A DNA stretch of 64,000 nucleotides from Nocardia amamiensis (GCF_015477605.1 NZ_JADLQX010000028.1:17201-81200); one strand, 5' to 3'; positions 17,101-25,960 are shown, counted from the stretch's first letter. The notes: generated by a model from the sequence alone, not told the origin. Program-made: numbers and translations.

Positions 17101-17114
17101 GGGCCCAGCGACCC
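17101..17114 (-). promoter_or_regulatory. DosR-like box
   Basis: GGGCC-CAGC-GACCC, 90 bp upstream of the Acg gene that starts at 17010. Confidence 0.5.
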
Positions 17115-17215
17115 CTTGGCGGATCAGGATGCCGATCGGTGTCCTCCCAGCCACCGGACTGCTACCACGTGGACGTGGTGGCTCGGCGCGCGGGCGCGTC
17201 ACATGCGGAGGGGCC

Positions 17216-18145
17216 TCATGCCGGAGGACGTTCGCGGTCTCGCACGACGATCATCGGACACTGCGCCGAATGCAGCAGCTTGTTGCTGGTCGAGCCGAGC
17301 AGCATGCTGGCGAACCCGCCGCGGCCGTGGCTGCCGACCACCAGCAGCTGCGCGTGCTCCGATTCGTCGAGCAGCGCGCGAGCCGGGCGGTCGACCTTGA
17401 CGACGCGCCGGACCGGCACATCCGGGTACCGCTCCTGATAGCCGGCCAGCTGTTCGGCCAGCAACACCTGCTCGGACTCCAACATCGCATCCCAGTCGGC
17501 CATCGGTATATCGAGTCCGGTGACATCGCTCCAGGTATGCACCGCGGTCAGGCCGACCTTGCGCAGCGAGGCCTCTTCGAAGGCGAGTTCGATGGCGGGG
17601 ACACTGTTGTCGCTGCCATCGACACCGACAACTACGGGCTGGTCGGTCCATTCCGGGGTGATGCCGGAGATGTCGTGGATGACCGCGACCGGACAATGGG
17701 CATGCCGGGTCACCGCGGTGCTGACCGAGCCGAGCATCCCGCGCTGGAACGCGCCGATGCCCCGGCTGCCGACCACCAGCATCTTCACCTGGTGCGAACG
17801 GTCGATCAGCGTGGGAATGAGGAAGTCGAAGGACACCTCGGTGGTGAGCACGAGTTCCGCACCGGGCACGGCCTCACGCGCGATCCGGCTGGCTTCGGTG
17901 AGGATCCGTTCGCCATCGCGACGCATCCACTCCATGTCCGCGTCGCTCAGTGTCATGCCGGGACCGAAACCGCCGGGCAGCGCCATCGAGGTGAGAATGT
18001 GCAGTTGCCGGCGGCGCAGGACAGCCTCGACCGCTGCCCAGGCCACAGCGTGATAGGAGATCGCCGACCCGTCGACAGCCGCGATCATCTGCGGGACGGA
18101 CTGCGAGGCAGTCGAATCGGCCATGGCTTTGCCTTTCGTTGTCAT
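17216..18145 (-). CDS. Tandem-domain universal stress protein
   Basis: The 309-residue protein has two Usp domains, like Rv2005c/Rv2623 of the M. tuberculosis DosR regulon. Domain one runs from IAAVDGSAISYHAVAWAA to VVGSRGIGAFQRGMLGSVSTAVTRHAHCPVAVIHD. Domain two runs from VVVGVDGSDNSVPAIELA to VVGSHGRGGFASMLLGSTSNKLLHSAQCPMIVV. Both keep the ATP-binding G-x2-G-x9-GS motif, so ATP binding in both halves is expected. ATG 18145 follows GGAGAATCCG; an ATG seven codons later is the alternative. A near-perfect DosR box lies 43 bp upstream. It is most similar to the protein at 30978-31877, sharing the unusual (A/I)-A-(A/V)-DGSA(I/T)SYHAVAWAAV start. Confidence 0.95.
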   Translation of the reverse strand: MTTKGKAMADSTASQSVPQMIAAVDGSAISYHAVAWAAVEAVLRRRQLHILTSMALPGGFGPGMTLSDADMEWMRRDGERILTEASRIAREAVPGAELVLTTEVSFDFLIPTLIDRSHQVKMLVVGSRGIGAFQRGMLGSVSTAVTRHAHCPVAVIHDISGITPEWTDQPVVVGVDGSDNSVPAIELAFEEASLRKVGLTAVHTWSDVTGLDIPMADWDAMLESEQVLLAEQLAGYQERYPDVPVRRVVKVDRPARALLDESEHAQLLVVGSHGRGGFASMLLGSTSNKLLHSAQCPMIVVRDRERPPA

Positions 18146-18188
18146 CGGATTCTCCATCGAGCATCTCTGCCGCATCGTGTGCGTGGCA

Positions 18189-18202
18189 GGGACGAAAGTC
18201 CC
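18189..18202 (-). promoter_or_regulatory. Near-perfect DosR box
   Basis: GGGAC-GAAA-GTCCC, flanked by A and T to give six-base exact arms. It is the best match in the window to the mycobacterial consensus and lies 43 bp upstream of the stress-protein start. The rest of the interval up to 18514 shows nothing else. Confidence 0.75.
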
Positions 18203-18514
18203 TCGATGGGTAGGCGGCGGACCTCGATTGAGCCACCGCAGGAAACCCGCCGACTTGCTGCACCGTCTCCCGCGGCGTCATGCACCTCGCAGCGCGATCC
18301 GTATTGCCGGATTCCCCGAACTTCACGCCGAGTCAGCCGCCCGCCTGCGGCTGGTTGCTACAGCGGTGCAGGCGGCGGGCCGACCGAGACGATCCCCCCG
18401 GTCCGGCTGCCATGATCCGATCCACGGTGCCCGAGCACGCGGTGTATCCGTGGTATCGGTAGCGGCGCGCCGAGGGGTCGTCACTACAGGTGGAAAACCA
18501 AGTGACAGAGCGCG

Positions 18515-18718
18515 TCACCGGGCTTGTGCGTCGGGTTGGGTGATGCACTCCGCGGCTCGGCGTCCGGTGTCGCCACCGAACAGAACCAGCAACAGGAGCG
18601 GGCAGGCCAGGACGACCTGGAGCAACAGGAGGGTGAAGGCCGGCAGGCCGATCAAGACGAGTGCGGTGACGAGGACGGCTAGCGCGAGCACATACAGGGG
18701 TGCGTGGCGGATATTCAC
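18515..18718 (-). CDS. Small two-helix membrane protein
   Basis: The 67-residue protein has two hydrophobic helices (LYVLALAVLVTALVLIGLPAF and LLLLQVVLACPLLLLVLF) and a polar C-terminal tail with two cysteines in the protein overall. I recognise no family with certainty; small two-helix proteins of this kind are common next to hibernation factors in actinobacteria. GTG 18718 follows GAGGGAAC. It lies 24 bp downstream of the RafH-type gene on the same strand, so the two are probably co-transcribed from the box at 19605. Confidence 0.6.
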   Translation of the reverse strand: MNIRHAPLYVLALAVLVTALVLIGLPAFTLLLLQVVLACPLLLLVLFGGDTGRRAAECITQPDAQAR

Positions 18719-18742
18719 GATGTTCCCTCGAGGGTCGAATTC

Positions 18743-19567
18743 TCACCGCCGCGTCGGCGGTGTGATCAGGCCGTAGTCGCCGTCGTAGCGGCGGTAGAGG
18801 ACGCTGCCCCGTTTCGACGCCTTGTCACGGAAGAAGACGAACGGCAGACCGGTCAGCTCGAGTCGCGTGATGGCGTCCTGGATGTCCAAAACCGGTGCCG
18901 GGGTCGGACTCATGGTGAACGACACGACGCCGCGGGTGACGGCTTCGGGACGCGGAGCCACTTGCGCGAGACGGTAACCGACGTCGCCGATACGGTAGAG
19001 CACGCTGTCGACGTCGGTGCCGGATTCGGTGAACAGGTGGAAGTCGTAGTCCATGGTCTCCATGTCGAAGACGGCCTCGTCGCAGGTTTCACCGACCAGC
19101 GCATACGATTTGCGCCGGACGATCCGCCGCTGCTCGGCCGCGTCGAGAACGTGGGGTAACGAGGCACGCGCAAGGTCGCCGTGGCGCCAGTGCTGTGGAC
19201 GCAGGCCGGGCCGTCCGCCGCGCACCGCTTGCCAGTGCCGCGCCAACCGCTCCAGGCGCGTCTTCAACCGGGCTGCGAGCAGGTCGATCGCTTCCCTGGT
19301 GGTCGCCGCGGCGACCTGGACGCGCACCGCACGACCGTTCACGTTCACGTTCGCCTGCGCGACGATAGGACGTGCCACCGCCGGGTCGGCGTGCCCCCTG
19401 ACCCGGACCCGCGCTCCGAGCAGCGGCTCTGACGCGTGATCCAAAGCGGGGCCGACCTTCTGCCGCACGTAGTCGGCCGCCGCGGCGGAGACATGGTGCC
19501 CGATCGATATCTGTAGTGCGGAATCCGTCATCCGTAGTGTCGAATCCGTCGCGGTGCCTTTGCTCAT
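18743..19567 (-). CDS. RafH-type ribosome hibernation factor (Rv0079-like)
   Basis: The 274-residue protein equals Rv0079/RafH of M. tuberculosis in length and layout. Residues 16-115 form an HPF/RaiA-like domain (LQISIGHHVSAAAADYVRQKVG, VRVRGHADPAVARPIVAQANVNVNGR, RLKTRLERLARHW). After a linker, a first C-terminal repeat contains MDYDFHLFTESGTDVDSVLYRIG, and a second ends LPFVFFRDKASKRGSVLYRRYDGDYGLITP. RafH binds the small subunit in hypoxia and stabilises ribosomes. ATG 19567 opens the protein; the longer upstream frame has no homology. A DosR-like box sits 37 bp upstream of the start. Confidence 0.9.
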   Translation of the reverse strand: MSKGTATDSTLRMTDSALQISIGHHVSAAAADYVRQKVGPALDHASEPLLGARVRVRGHADPAVARPIVAQANVNVNGRAVRVQVAAATTREAIDLLAARLKTRLERLARHWQAVRGGRPGLRPQHWRHGDLARASLPHVLDAAEQRRIVRRKSYALVGETCDEAVFDMETMDYDFHLFTESGTDVDSVLYRIGDVGYRLAQVAPRPEAVTRGVVSFTMSPTPAPVLDIQDAITRLELTGLPFVFFRDKASKRGSVLYRRYDGDYGLITPPTRR

Positions 19568-19604
19568 GCGATCGACTCTCGCACCGCTCGCGACGGTGCG
19601 GAGA

Positions 19605-19618
19605 GGGCCGAAGGTCCT
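19605..19618 (-). promoter_or_regulatory. DosR-like box
   Basis: GGGCC-GAAG-GTCCT, centred about 45 bp upstream of the RafH start, in the position expected for an activator site. Confidence 0.6.
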
Positions 19619-19907
19619 GTCGCGCTCCGCAATGGACCACTGCGGTGAGTCCGACTCACAAGCCCGTCCGCGTACACCAATATCGCTGTCACCTGCCATT
19701 TCCGCGACGGCACCGAGACAGATGCCAGGACGTCGGCACACAGCCTCGGGAGTGCGTTCACTGGCACGGCATCTGCTTGCTGGGCATCTTGGTTTCGAAA
19801 TACTGCTGCGGACTTCTCGATTCGAGAAACAGGTGCAGCCACCCGAAGCCGAGATCATCGCGACTTCGACCTCGACCGCGGCTCGTGCATGGATCCCGTT
19901 CGGCGCG

Positions 19908-20003
19908 TCATTCCACGGACTTGACCGCAATCCGCCTTTCCTGCGGCGAAGCAGCCTCGGCCGCCGGAACCGTCACAGTGAGGATCCCCTTGTCGTAGGT
20001 GGC
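19908..20003 (-). pseudogene. C-terminal relic of an Hsp20/alpha-crystallin (HspX-like) gene
   Basis: The minus strand from 20003 reads ATYDKGILTVTVPAAE, then QERRIAVKSVE and stop. This is the conserved last strand and tail of small heat-shock proteins (compare KATYDKGILTVSV in mycobacterial HspX/Acr). The preceding alpha-crystallin domain is absent: upstream sequence in all frames is unrelated. HspX is the classic abundant dormancy protein, so its loss inside this island is notable. The remaining parts of 19568-20228 contain only dormancy boxes and no gene. Confidence 0.7.
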
Positions 20004-20121
20004 GGCTCAGTGCGCAGCCGAGCGAGGGCCTGCCGAGCGTGATCTTCGAGATCATCGACAGGGCATCGGCGGTTCGGAGGCGTTTCGGCCGGCCGAACGG
20101 GGCCGGTTGGCTCGTTGGCAG

Positions 20122-20135
20122 GAGACCTTTGTCTC
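20122..20135 (+). promoter_or_regulatory. DosR-like box
   Basis: GAGAC-CTTT-GTCTC, perfect inverted arms, 93 bp before the GTG of the Rv1733c-like gene. It departs from the GGG/CCC ends but keeps the spacing. Confidence 0.5.
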
Positions 20136-20228
20136 TGCTGTTCGACTCGCACACACGAGATCCTCGACCCAACGAATCGAACACACTTCGGCCGAAGCGT
20201 GGGCACCGTCCGGAAGAGGGTGATCAAG

Positions 20229-20831
20229 GTGTCCGAATATCCATCATTGCCCGTCCGATTGTGGCGCATGTGTCCGTGGCGCACCAACCCGCTGATCCGT
20301 GCGTCGGACCGGATACAGGCGCTGGTCGGGATGTTCGCGATCGCGGTGGTGCTGCTCGCGGTGCCGCTCGCGGGAGCGGCGGGTACCGCGAGTTACACCG
20401 ACGCCGTGGCGCGCATCCGCGTCGAGAACGCGGCCAAGGCCGAGGCGATGGCGACGGTCACGGCGAAGCCGGAGCGGACGGTGATCGCCACCCGCCAGCA
20501 CGGGCTGACCAAAGAGCGATACGAAGCCGCGGTCCGGTGGAATCACGACGGGAGATCCGGAACCGCGGTCGTCGAGGTTCCGAGCGGATCGGCACTCGGC
20601 GCGGAGGTGCCGATCTGGCTCGGACCAGACGGGCAACCAACCACCGCGCCGAAGCGTTCCGGTGCCGCGGTCGGCGAGGGGGTCAGCGCCGGTCTTGCCC
20701 TGCTCGCCGGTGCGTGGGGAGGCGCACTGCTCCTGGCCTGGGGTGTCGGCAGGCTGCTCGACACCCGCCGCGGCGCGTCCTGGGATCGGGAATGGCGCCG
20801 AATCGGTCGCCCGCTCGGGCAGGACTGGTAG
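20229..20831 (+). CDS. Rv1733c-like two-helix membrane protein
   Basis: The 200-residue protein matches the architecture of Rv1733c, a DosR-regulon membrane protein and known T-cell antigen. It has the opening RLWRMCPWRTNPLIRASDRIQ, a first membrane helix (ALVGMFAIAVVLLAVPLAGAAG), an outer domain with YTDAVARIRVENA and ATVTAKPERTVIATRQHG, and a second helix (GLALLAGAWGGALLLAWGVGRLLD) before a cytosolic tail. No enzyme motif is visible and function is unknown. GTG 20229 lies after GAAGAGGGTGATCAAG. A GTG three codons earlier is possible. The dormancy box at 20122 precedes it. Confidence 0.85.
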   Translation: MSEYPSLPVRLWRMCPWRTNPLIRASDRIQALVGMFAIAVVLLAVPLAGAAGTASYTDAVARIRVENAAKAEAMATVTAKPERTVIATRQHGLTKERYEAAVRWNHDGRSGTAVVEVPSGSALGAEVPIWLGPDGQPTTAPKRSGAAVGEGVSAGLALLAGAWGGALLLAWGVGRLLDTRRGASWDREWRRIGRPLGQDW

Positions 20832-20973
20832 TTCCATACGGGGCCTGGCCCGCCCGCACCGATCGCTGCGCACACCGAGCCGTGCAGCTGGCCGGGAAGG
20901 TCGTGACAATCGGCGCCCAGGTATGCGCTTCGCAGTGGTGACCAGACCTGTCAACGGCACGCCAATTGGCGTG

Positions 20974-21406
20974 ATGTTGACACCCCGTGCTACCGAGACC
21001 TTGGGAGGGGCTTTTGCCGACTATCCCTGGTTACGTCATGTGGTGGCATCCGAACGAGTGAGCGCGATGCAGCGGCTGTTGGTGGGACACGTCGGGTTGA
21101 AACACGGTCGGGTCTGGGTCGCCGACGATGGTGACGCGGTGGCGGTGTGGACGCATCCCGACACGGACGGGGCTGCGGCTATCGGCGCAAGGCAAGGGTT
21201 TTGGTAAAGCCATCGTATTGCCCGGCATGCAAGCCGCCGAGCAGGCCGGTGTCCCTGCGTTTCTGGAAACCTCGGATGAGCGCAACCTACGGTTCTACCG
21301 GCGGCTCGGCTTCGAAGTGACTGCCGAGGTGGCCGCGACGCACGGGCACCTGACCTTGTACCGCGTGCGTGTCTGTGGTCATGAAGCCCCAACCTTCGGG
21401 AGGTAG
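20974..21406 (+). pseudogene. Broken GNAT acetyltransferase gene
   Basis: The first part (from ATG 20974) reads MLTPRATETLGGAFADYPWLRHVV and ends near DAVAVWTHPDTDG. The rest continues in another frame from about 21190 as GKGFGKAIVLPGMQAAEQAGVPAFLETSDERNLRFYRRLGFEVTAEV, the acetyl-CoA binding and C-terminal region of GNAT enzymes. Between the two parts the normal 50 or so residues of the domain core are missing and the frame shifts, so no functional protein can be made. Confidence 0.72.
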
Positions 21407-21412
21407 CCGGGT

Positions 21413-21667
21413 TCAAGAATGAGTCGGCGGAATATGGAAGCGCTCGTGATTGTGGAAGCGGCCGTGGTCATGAATGCAACTGGGGTCACTGACGCGCAAC
21501 CCGTCACGCGCGCGCGTCTTCTCGTCGATGCAGAAGCCGTCATCCCGAGTCGGCGGTGCCTCGGCAGTCGCCGTCACCGCGCTCGGCGCCCCGATCGCCG
21601 CGGCAATCAGCGCTACAACCAGGGTGCGGCGTACCGGCGCGGCAGTCGCGGGAATTGTTCGCCTCAT
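21413..21667 (-). CDS. Hypothetical secreted His-rich protein
   Basis: The 84-residue product starts MRRTIPATAAPVRRTLVVALIAAAIGAPSAVTATA, a plausible Sec signal peptide. The mature part (about 50 residues) is polar and its end is rich in histidine: CIHDHGRFHNHERFHIPPTHS, with two cysteines in total. ATG 21667 follows GGAAGGAACCCA. I know no family. Clustered His could bind metal, but this is only suggestion. It sits in a decayed region between a broken GNAT gene and a transposase relic. Confidence 0.5.
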   Translation of the reverse strand: MRRTIPATAAPVRRTLVVALIAAAIGAPSAVTATAEAPPTRDDGFCIDEKTRARDGLRVSDPSCIHDHGRFHNHERFHIPPTHS

Positions 21668-22029
21668 TGGGTTCCTTCCGTTGCGGGATCTCACACCGTT
21701 CTATCAGCGCACGCAGCATGGCAACACCCGCCGATTCCAGGGGCGACTCGACGATCATCGACCGCGGCCCCTTCCTCATCGACCGGTCAGATCCCGGTCC
21801 AGTACGGCGAGTTGGGCTCGCACCTGTGCCTACAGCGACGAATCTCGTTCCAGCGAAGCAAGATAGGCCGCCCACGTCGCGGCCGTCTACGGAGGCTATC
21901 CACCAGCCGAGGATGGCCGGGTCTCGAGATTTGAGGACGGCGGCGCGCAAGCGAGCACGGAGGCATCCGCGGACTCAGACGACGTCGGGTGCGCGGGAGG
22001 TGGGCAGGAGTTGGTCTCGGTAGCGGCTG
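21668..22029. other. Gene-free stretch
   Basis: Frames are open on both strands because of base composition, but none shows a family, signal sequence or ribosome site. It leads into the ISL3 relic. The stretch from 22199 to 22552 is equally empty. Confidence 0.4.
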
Positions 22030-22198
22030 ATGGCCGCGGCCTGGGCCGCGACTTAGACGCTGTCACTGCGGGTTTGACGCTGCCCTGGAGCAGCGGGCCG
22101 GTCGAGGGACACGTCAACGGATCAAGATGATCAAACGCCAGATGTTCGGCCAGCAAAGCCGAATCTACTCGCGGAAGCGAATCCTGTTGAGCGACTGA
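22030..22198 (+). pseudogene. ISL3-family transposase C-terminal relic
   Basis: From about 22030 the frame reads GRGLGRDLDAVTAGLTLPW, then SSGPVEGHVN. One base is then missing and another frame gives RIKMIKRQMFGQ and ends at a TGA at 22196. This is the strongly conserved C-terminal block of ISL3-type transposases (SSGAVEGHVNRIKMIKRQMFGRA). Only about 55 codons remain and no terminal repeats are seen. With the fragment at 2255-2385 it shows old transposition in this island. Confidence 0.8.
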
Positions 22199-22552
22199 GC
22201 AAATTCGACCGCCAGTATCACGAGAATTGTGCCTGATCCAGTATTCACGTGCTGCCGACAAGACCTTCGGATTCGCCGGCACGTGTGGGGTGCTTGTGCC
22301 GAGTTCAAGTGCAGGTCCCGATCGGTTCGCTGGATGCCGGCGAAAATCTCGATCCACGGCGCCTGGGGATGCATCGGCACCTGTGCTGTGCGGCCGGCCG
22401 AGCTTCACGCCGAGGTCACCGACCTGGGCAGCGCCCAACAGCAACGCCGAAGACGGTGTAACCAGGTGCGTTCGTCCAGTCGTGGCGATGCACGTGTTGC
22501 CTGATGACGCCAATGGTGTCGAGCACTGTGATGCCCCGCCGGTGTGCCGACG

Positions 22553-24955
22553 TCACAGAGTGTGCTGACGCTGCAGGATGTGGAAGGAGAAGAAGCCGAC
22601 AGCGGCTGGAAGCCAGAACGTCGCCAGCCGGTAGGCCAGCACCCCCGCGACGGCGGGTGTACCGGGTACGCCACCGACCATGAGCCCGGCGACCAGGGAT
22701 GCCTCGACGACGCCCAGGCCGGCGGGAGTCGGGCTCGCCGCACCGAGAGCTTGGCCACCGAGAAACACCGCGGCGACCAGGGCGGCTGATGGAATCCCGC
22801 CGAAGGCGTGTACCGAAAAGCCCAGCGCCGCGATGTAGGCGATGTTGGCGCCGACTTGTCCGCCGAGAAGGAGAGCCGCGCGTTTCGGCGTGCGGAGGAT
22901 TCCCGTCATCGCGTGGGCGGTGCCGCGGACCTCGGCGAGCCAGTCCGGACGGCGCAGCAGTACCGCGATGGCGATACCGACCGCGGTCATCACGGCGACG
23001 AATCCTATGAGCAGGCTCCAACGGCTGGGCAGTGCCGAGGACAGCAACAACCGAGAGCTGCCGAGCCACACTCCTACACCGGCCAGTTCGAGGATATGCA
23101 GCGCCGCGCCCGAGGTCACCGTCAGCGCGATGACGGCGATTGCGGTGGTCCGCGGCAGTCCGCAGCGCTCGAGGTAGCGTTCGTTGACGGCGGTTCCGCC
23201 GAGGCCGTAAGGCGCCAAACGGTTTGCGAAAGAGGTCGCCAGCTGGACGTTCATGGTGCGGCCGAAGGCGAGGGGGCGGGGGCTGGCACCCATCAACGTC
23301 AGCGCCGCCGCGGCATAGGTCGCCGCCGACATCGCGAGTGCGCCCGCGAGCCACTGCCACCGGGCGTCGTCCAAGGTGGTGACCAGTTGGCCGAGCTGAC
23401 CGATCTGTGGCAGCAGCACATAGGTCGCGAACACGGTGGCCGCGATCCAGCCCAGAGTGCGCCAGCGAAACCGCAGCAGTACCTCCGGCCGGGCGGGTTC
23501 GGCGTCGATGGCGTCGCCGACCGCAGCGCGCAGCTCGTCGAGCAGGCCACGGCGATGCCGTGCGGCGCTGCGGGTCGCCGATGCCAACGCAAGCGGTTGC
23601 AGCAACGGCGCAGCACCTTTCAACGCGTCCGGGCCGAGAATCCGGTGCGCGGTCGCTACCGCACGCTCGGTGCCGACCTTCAGGCTCATCGATACCAGCA
23701 TCTCGGCGACATCGGCGTCGAGCCGGTGGTCGGATGCGGCGGATTCGCCGAAACCGAAGTCGACGATCCATGGCGTTGCGTGCTCGTCGAGCAGGATGTT
23801 GGCCAGACGCAGATCGCGATGTGCGATGCGAGCGGCCCGCAGCCGCGCGATCTGGGTCCAGACTTCGCACAGCACCTCGTCGGAGACGGGCTCCGGCCAG
23901 CGCGCGAGATCCCGCCCGGGAATGCGGGTTTCGGCGAGCCAGGCGTCACCGTTGTCGGCTACACCGACCGAGACCACCGTCGGTGTGCGCACACCGGCCC
24001 GCTGGGCCAGCAGGGCAATGAACGCCTCGTGCTCGGCCTCTTGTTTCGGCGTCCCGAACGGCGATTCGTCTTCTACTTCGCGAAAAACGAGATGGCGGAA
24101 CAACTTGAACAATAGATCGGAATTGCGTTCGTGGTACCCGATCACTTTCACGAACAGCTCGGTGCACGCTCCGGAAATATCCGCGGTGACCAGGAAAGGC
24201 CGCGAACCACGCGCGTCCAGCACAGCAGGCTCCACCCGGATCGAGGTCCACCCGGCCCCGGCGAGCGCCGCGCGGAGTGCGGAAGCGTCGGCGCGATATA
24301 CCGGGGCACCCCAGATCAGGTGCAGCGCCGCGGCAATCGTCCAGCCCAGAGCCGCGCCGCCGACGACATCGAGCACCAGATGCGCACCGACGAAGACCCG
24401 AGCCGCGGCCACCGATCCTGCGGTCGTCCAGGCGACTCGCCGCCACGGACGCGGCAACCATGGTGCGGCCGCAGCCGCCATTGCGGCGGCGACCGCCGCG
24501 TGTCCCGAGACGAAGCCGAGTCCGCCCTGATAGGTCCGCAGAATCAACTCGTTCAGCAGTACATCCGGGCGTGCCCGTCCCACTAGGGATTTCACCCCGA
24601 GGGCGAGCAGGTAGGCGAGTACGCCCGCCGCCGCGACGTCGCGGGCCAGCCCGAAGCGCTTGGTGACCAGCGCCAGACCGGCGACGACGGCGACGGCGCC
24701 GATGGCGCCGAGCTGCATCACCACCAGCACGACCGGCGCCACCCAGGACGGCAGGTCGTTGATCACCCGGAACAGGTCCACCTCGAGCCGGGGAACCTCG
24801 GTGCGGCGGGCCACCAGCGCCGAAACGCCGAGAACCGCGAGCCCCAGCACGAGCCGGACCACATCACCGGCGTGCCGCCCGAGCACGAGCGGATACGTCT
24901 GTTCACCGGCAGTGCCGGTTACGGGTGCCGAATCCCGGACTGCCTCGGTGGTCAT
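22553..24955 (-). CDS. Three-domain fusion: PAP2 phosphatase, protein-kinase-like domain, LPG-synthase-type membrane domain
   Basis: The 800-residue protein is a natural fusion. Residues 35-230 are a PAP2 lipid phosphatase: KSLVGRARPDVLL, FVSGHAAVAAAM and VGAHLVLDVVGGAALG are motifs C1-C3. Residues 235-500 are a kinase-like domain with LFVKVIGYHERNSDL (nucleotide Lys), RIAHRDLRLANILLDE (catalytic loop) and WIVDFGFGE (metal loop). Residues 530-795 are a UPF0104/LPG-synthase-type domain of about eight helices, including SFANRLAPYGLGGTAVNERYLER and ASPTPAGLGVVEASLVAG. Such proteins should act on membrane lipids, perhaps phosphorylated isoprenoids or glycerolipids, but the reaction is unknown. 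ATG 24955 follows AGAAGAGGGCG. A separate PAP2 gene lies 136 bp upstream on the same strand. Confidence 0.88.
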   Translation of the reverse strand: MTTEAVRDSAPVTGTAGEQTYPLVLGRHAGDVVRLVLGLAVLGVSALVARRTEVPRLEVDLFRVINDLPSWVAPVVLVVMQLGAIGAVAVVAGLALVTKRFGLARDVAAAGVLAYLLALGVKSLVGRARPDVLLNELILRTYQGGLGFVSGHAAVAAAMAAAAAPWLPRPWRRVAWTTAGSVAAARVFVGAHLVLDVVGGAALGWTIAAALHLIWGAPVYRADASALRAALAGAGWTSIRVEPAVLDARGSRPFLVTADISGACTELFVKVIGYHERNSDLLFKLFRHLVFREVEDESPFGTPKQEAEHEAFIALLAQRAGVRTPTVVSVGVADNGDAWLAETRIPGRDLARWPEPVSDEVLCEVWTQIARLRAARIAHRDLRLANILLDEHATPWIVDFGFGESAASDHRLDADVAEMLVSMSLKVGTERAVATAHRILGPDALKGAAPLLQPLALASATRSAARHRRGLLDELRAAVGDAIDAEPARPEVLLRFRWRTLGWIAATVFATYVLLPQIGQLGQLVTTLDDARWQWLAGALAMSAATYAAAALTLMGASPRPLAFGRTMNVQLATSFANRLAPYGLGGTAVNERYLERCGLPRTTAIAVIALTVTSGAALHILELAGVGVWLGSSRLLLSSALPSRWSLLIGFVAVMTAVGIAIAVLLRRPDWLAEVRGTAHAMTGILRTPKRAALLLGGQVGANIAYIAALGFSVHAFGGIPSAALVAAVFLGGQALGAASPTPAGLGVVEASLVAGLMVGGVPGTPAVAGVLAYRLATFWLPAAVGFFSFHILQRQHTL

Positions 24956-25091
24956 CGCCCTCTTCTTTCGCTGTGGCCTCCATGGCGGAGGATCCGTGCG
25001 AAAACCGTGCCAGGCAGCCTTGCCCGAGCGGGAGGGGACATCGGCCCCAGTTCGCGGACGAAGTGCCCGCGATGATCCGACACCGCCTCGT

Positions 25092-25793
25092 TCACTGCGG
25101 ATTACGCACGCCCACAATCAAATTGATCAGTGCGCCGACGGCGATACCGGCGGCGGCACCGCCCACCACGTCCAGCGGGGTATGCGCACCGAGATAGATT
25201 CGTGCGCCGGCGGCCAGGATCGCGATAGCCAGTGCCACAGCCCGCTGGCCGCCGCTCGAATATGGGATCAACAGCGTCGCCATCCCGAACAGCAGCAGCG
25301 CGTGACCGGACGGGAACGCCAGGCCCGCGGTCGGCACATCGCGCAGGACCGCGTCCGGCATGATGGCTCCGGGCCGTCCATGCACGACGATCGACTTCAG
25401 GATGTCGCGCTCGACCAGCAATTTCGCCGGTATCAACAACAGCAGCCCGGACGCGAGACGAAATCTGCCCGCCCACAGCGTGATTGCCGCGACGACGGCC
25501 GGAGCACCGAGTACTCCGGTCAGCTGGATCAGCCACAGAGGCCGAAAGAGTCCGTCGGGCAGTGTGTTGATCATTCGGAACAGTGTGTGATCGGCACGCT
25601 CGACGACCCCTGAGCCGCACGCCCACGCGGCGGCCGCGGACACCGCCACACCGGAGACCGCGAGCTGGAGGTCCGCAACGCGTCGCCGCACCGGGCTTGC
25701 CACGGTGGTCGCCGCACTGTGGTCAGGTCTGCCGCAGGGGAACCGCAATCCGGTCCGACCACGCCGATGGCCGGCACGGAATGAATAGCGCAT
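25092..25793 (-). CDS. PAP2-family phosphatase
   Basis: The 233-residue membrane protein has about five to six helices and all three PAP2 motifs: KSIVVHGRPGAI (C1), AFPSGHALLLFG (C2) and ARIYLGAHTPLDVVGGAAAG (C3), including both catalytic histidines. It should remove phosphate from a lipid such as phosphatidate or undecaprenyl pyrophosphate on the outer membrane face. The first 35 residues are Arg-rich and may not be translated; a later start near VRRRVADLQL is possible. It lies just upstream of the fusion protein that carries its own PAP2 domain, so the pair probably works on related lipids. Confidence 0.85.
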   Translation of the reverse strand: MRYSFRAGHRRGRTGLRFPCGRPDHSAATTVASPVRRRVADLQLAVSGVAVSAAAAWACGSGVVERADHTLFRMINTLPDGLFRPLWLIQLTGVLGAPAVVAAITLWAGRFRLASGLLLLIPAKLLVERDILKSIVVHGRPGAIMPDAVLRDVPTAGLAFPSGHALLLFGMATLLIPYSSGGQRAVALAIAILAAGARIYLGAHTPLDVVGGAAAGIAVGALINLIVGVRNPQ

Positions 25794-25960
25794 GATCGAC
25801 TCCGGCTGTCATCTGACTGGTCTTGTCTCGAAGTGTCAACCGTCACCGTGCGCGTGATACCGGCGATAGGGGCATTGGGCTCCGATGCCGAGGTCCTCGG
25901 TCGGCGCCCGGCACAGCGACACCCGGCTCCGACGACGGGCTGGTCACCGATGTCGGACAC

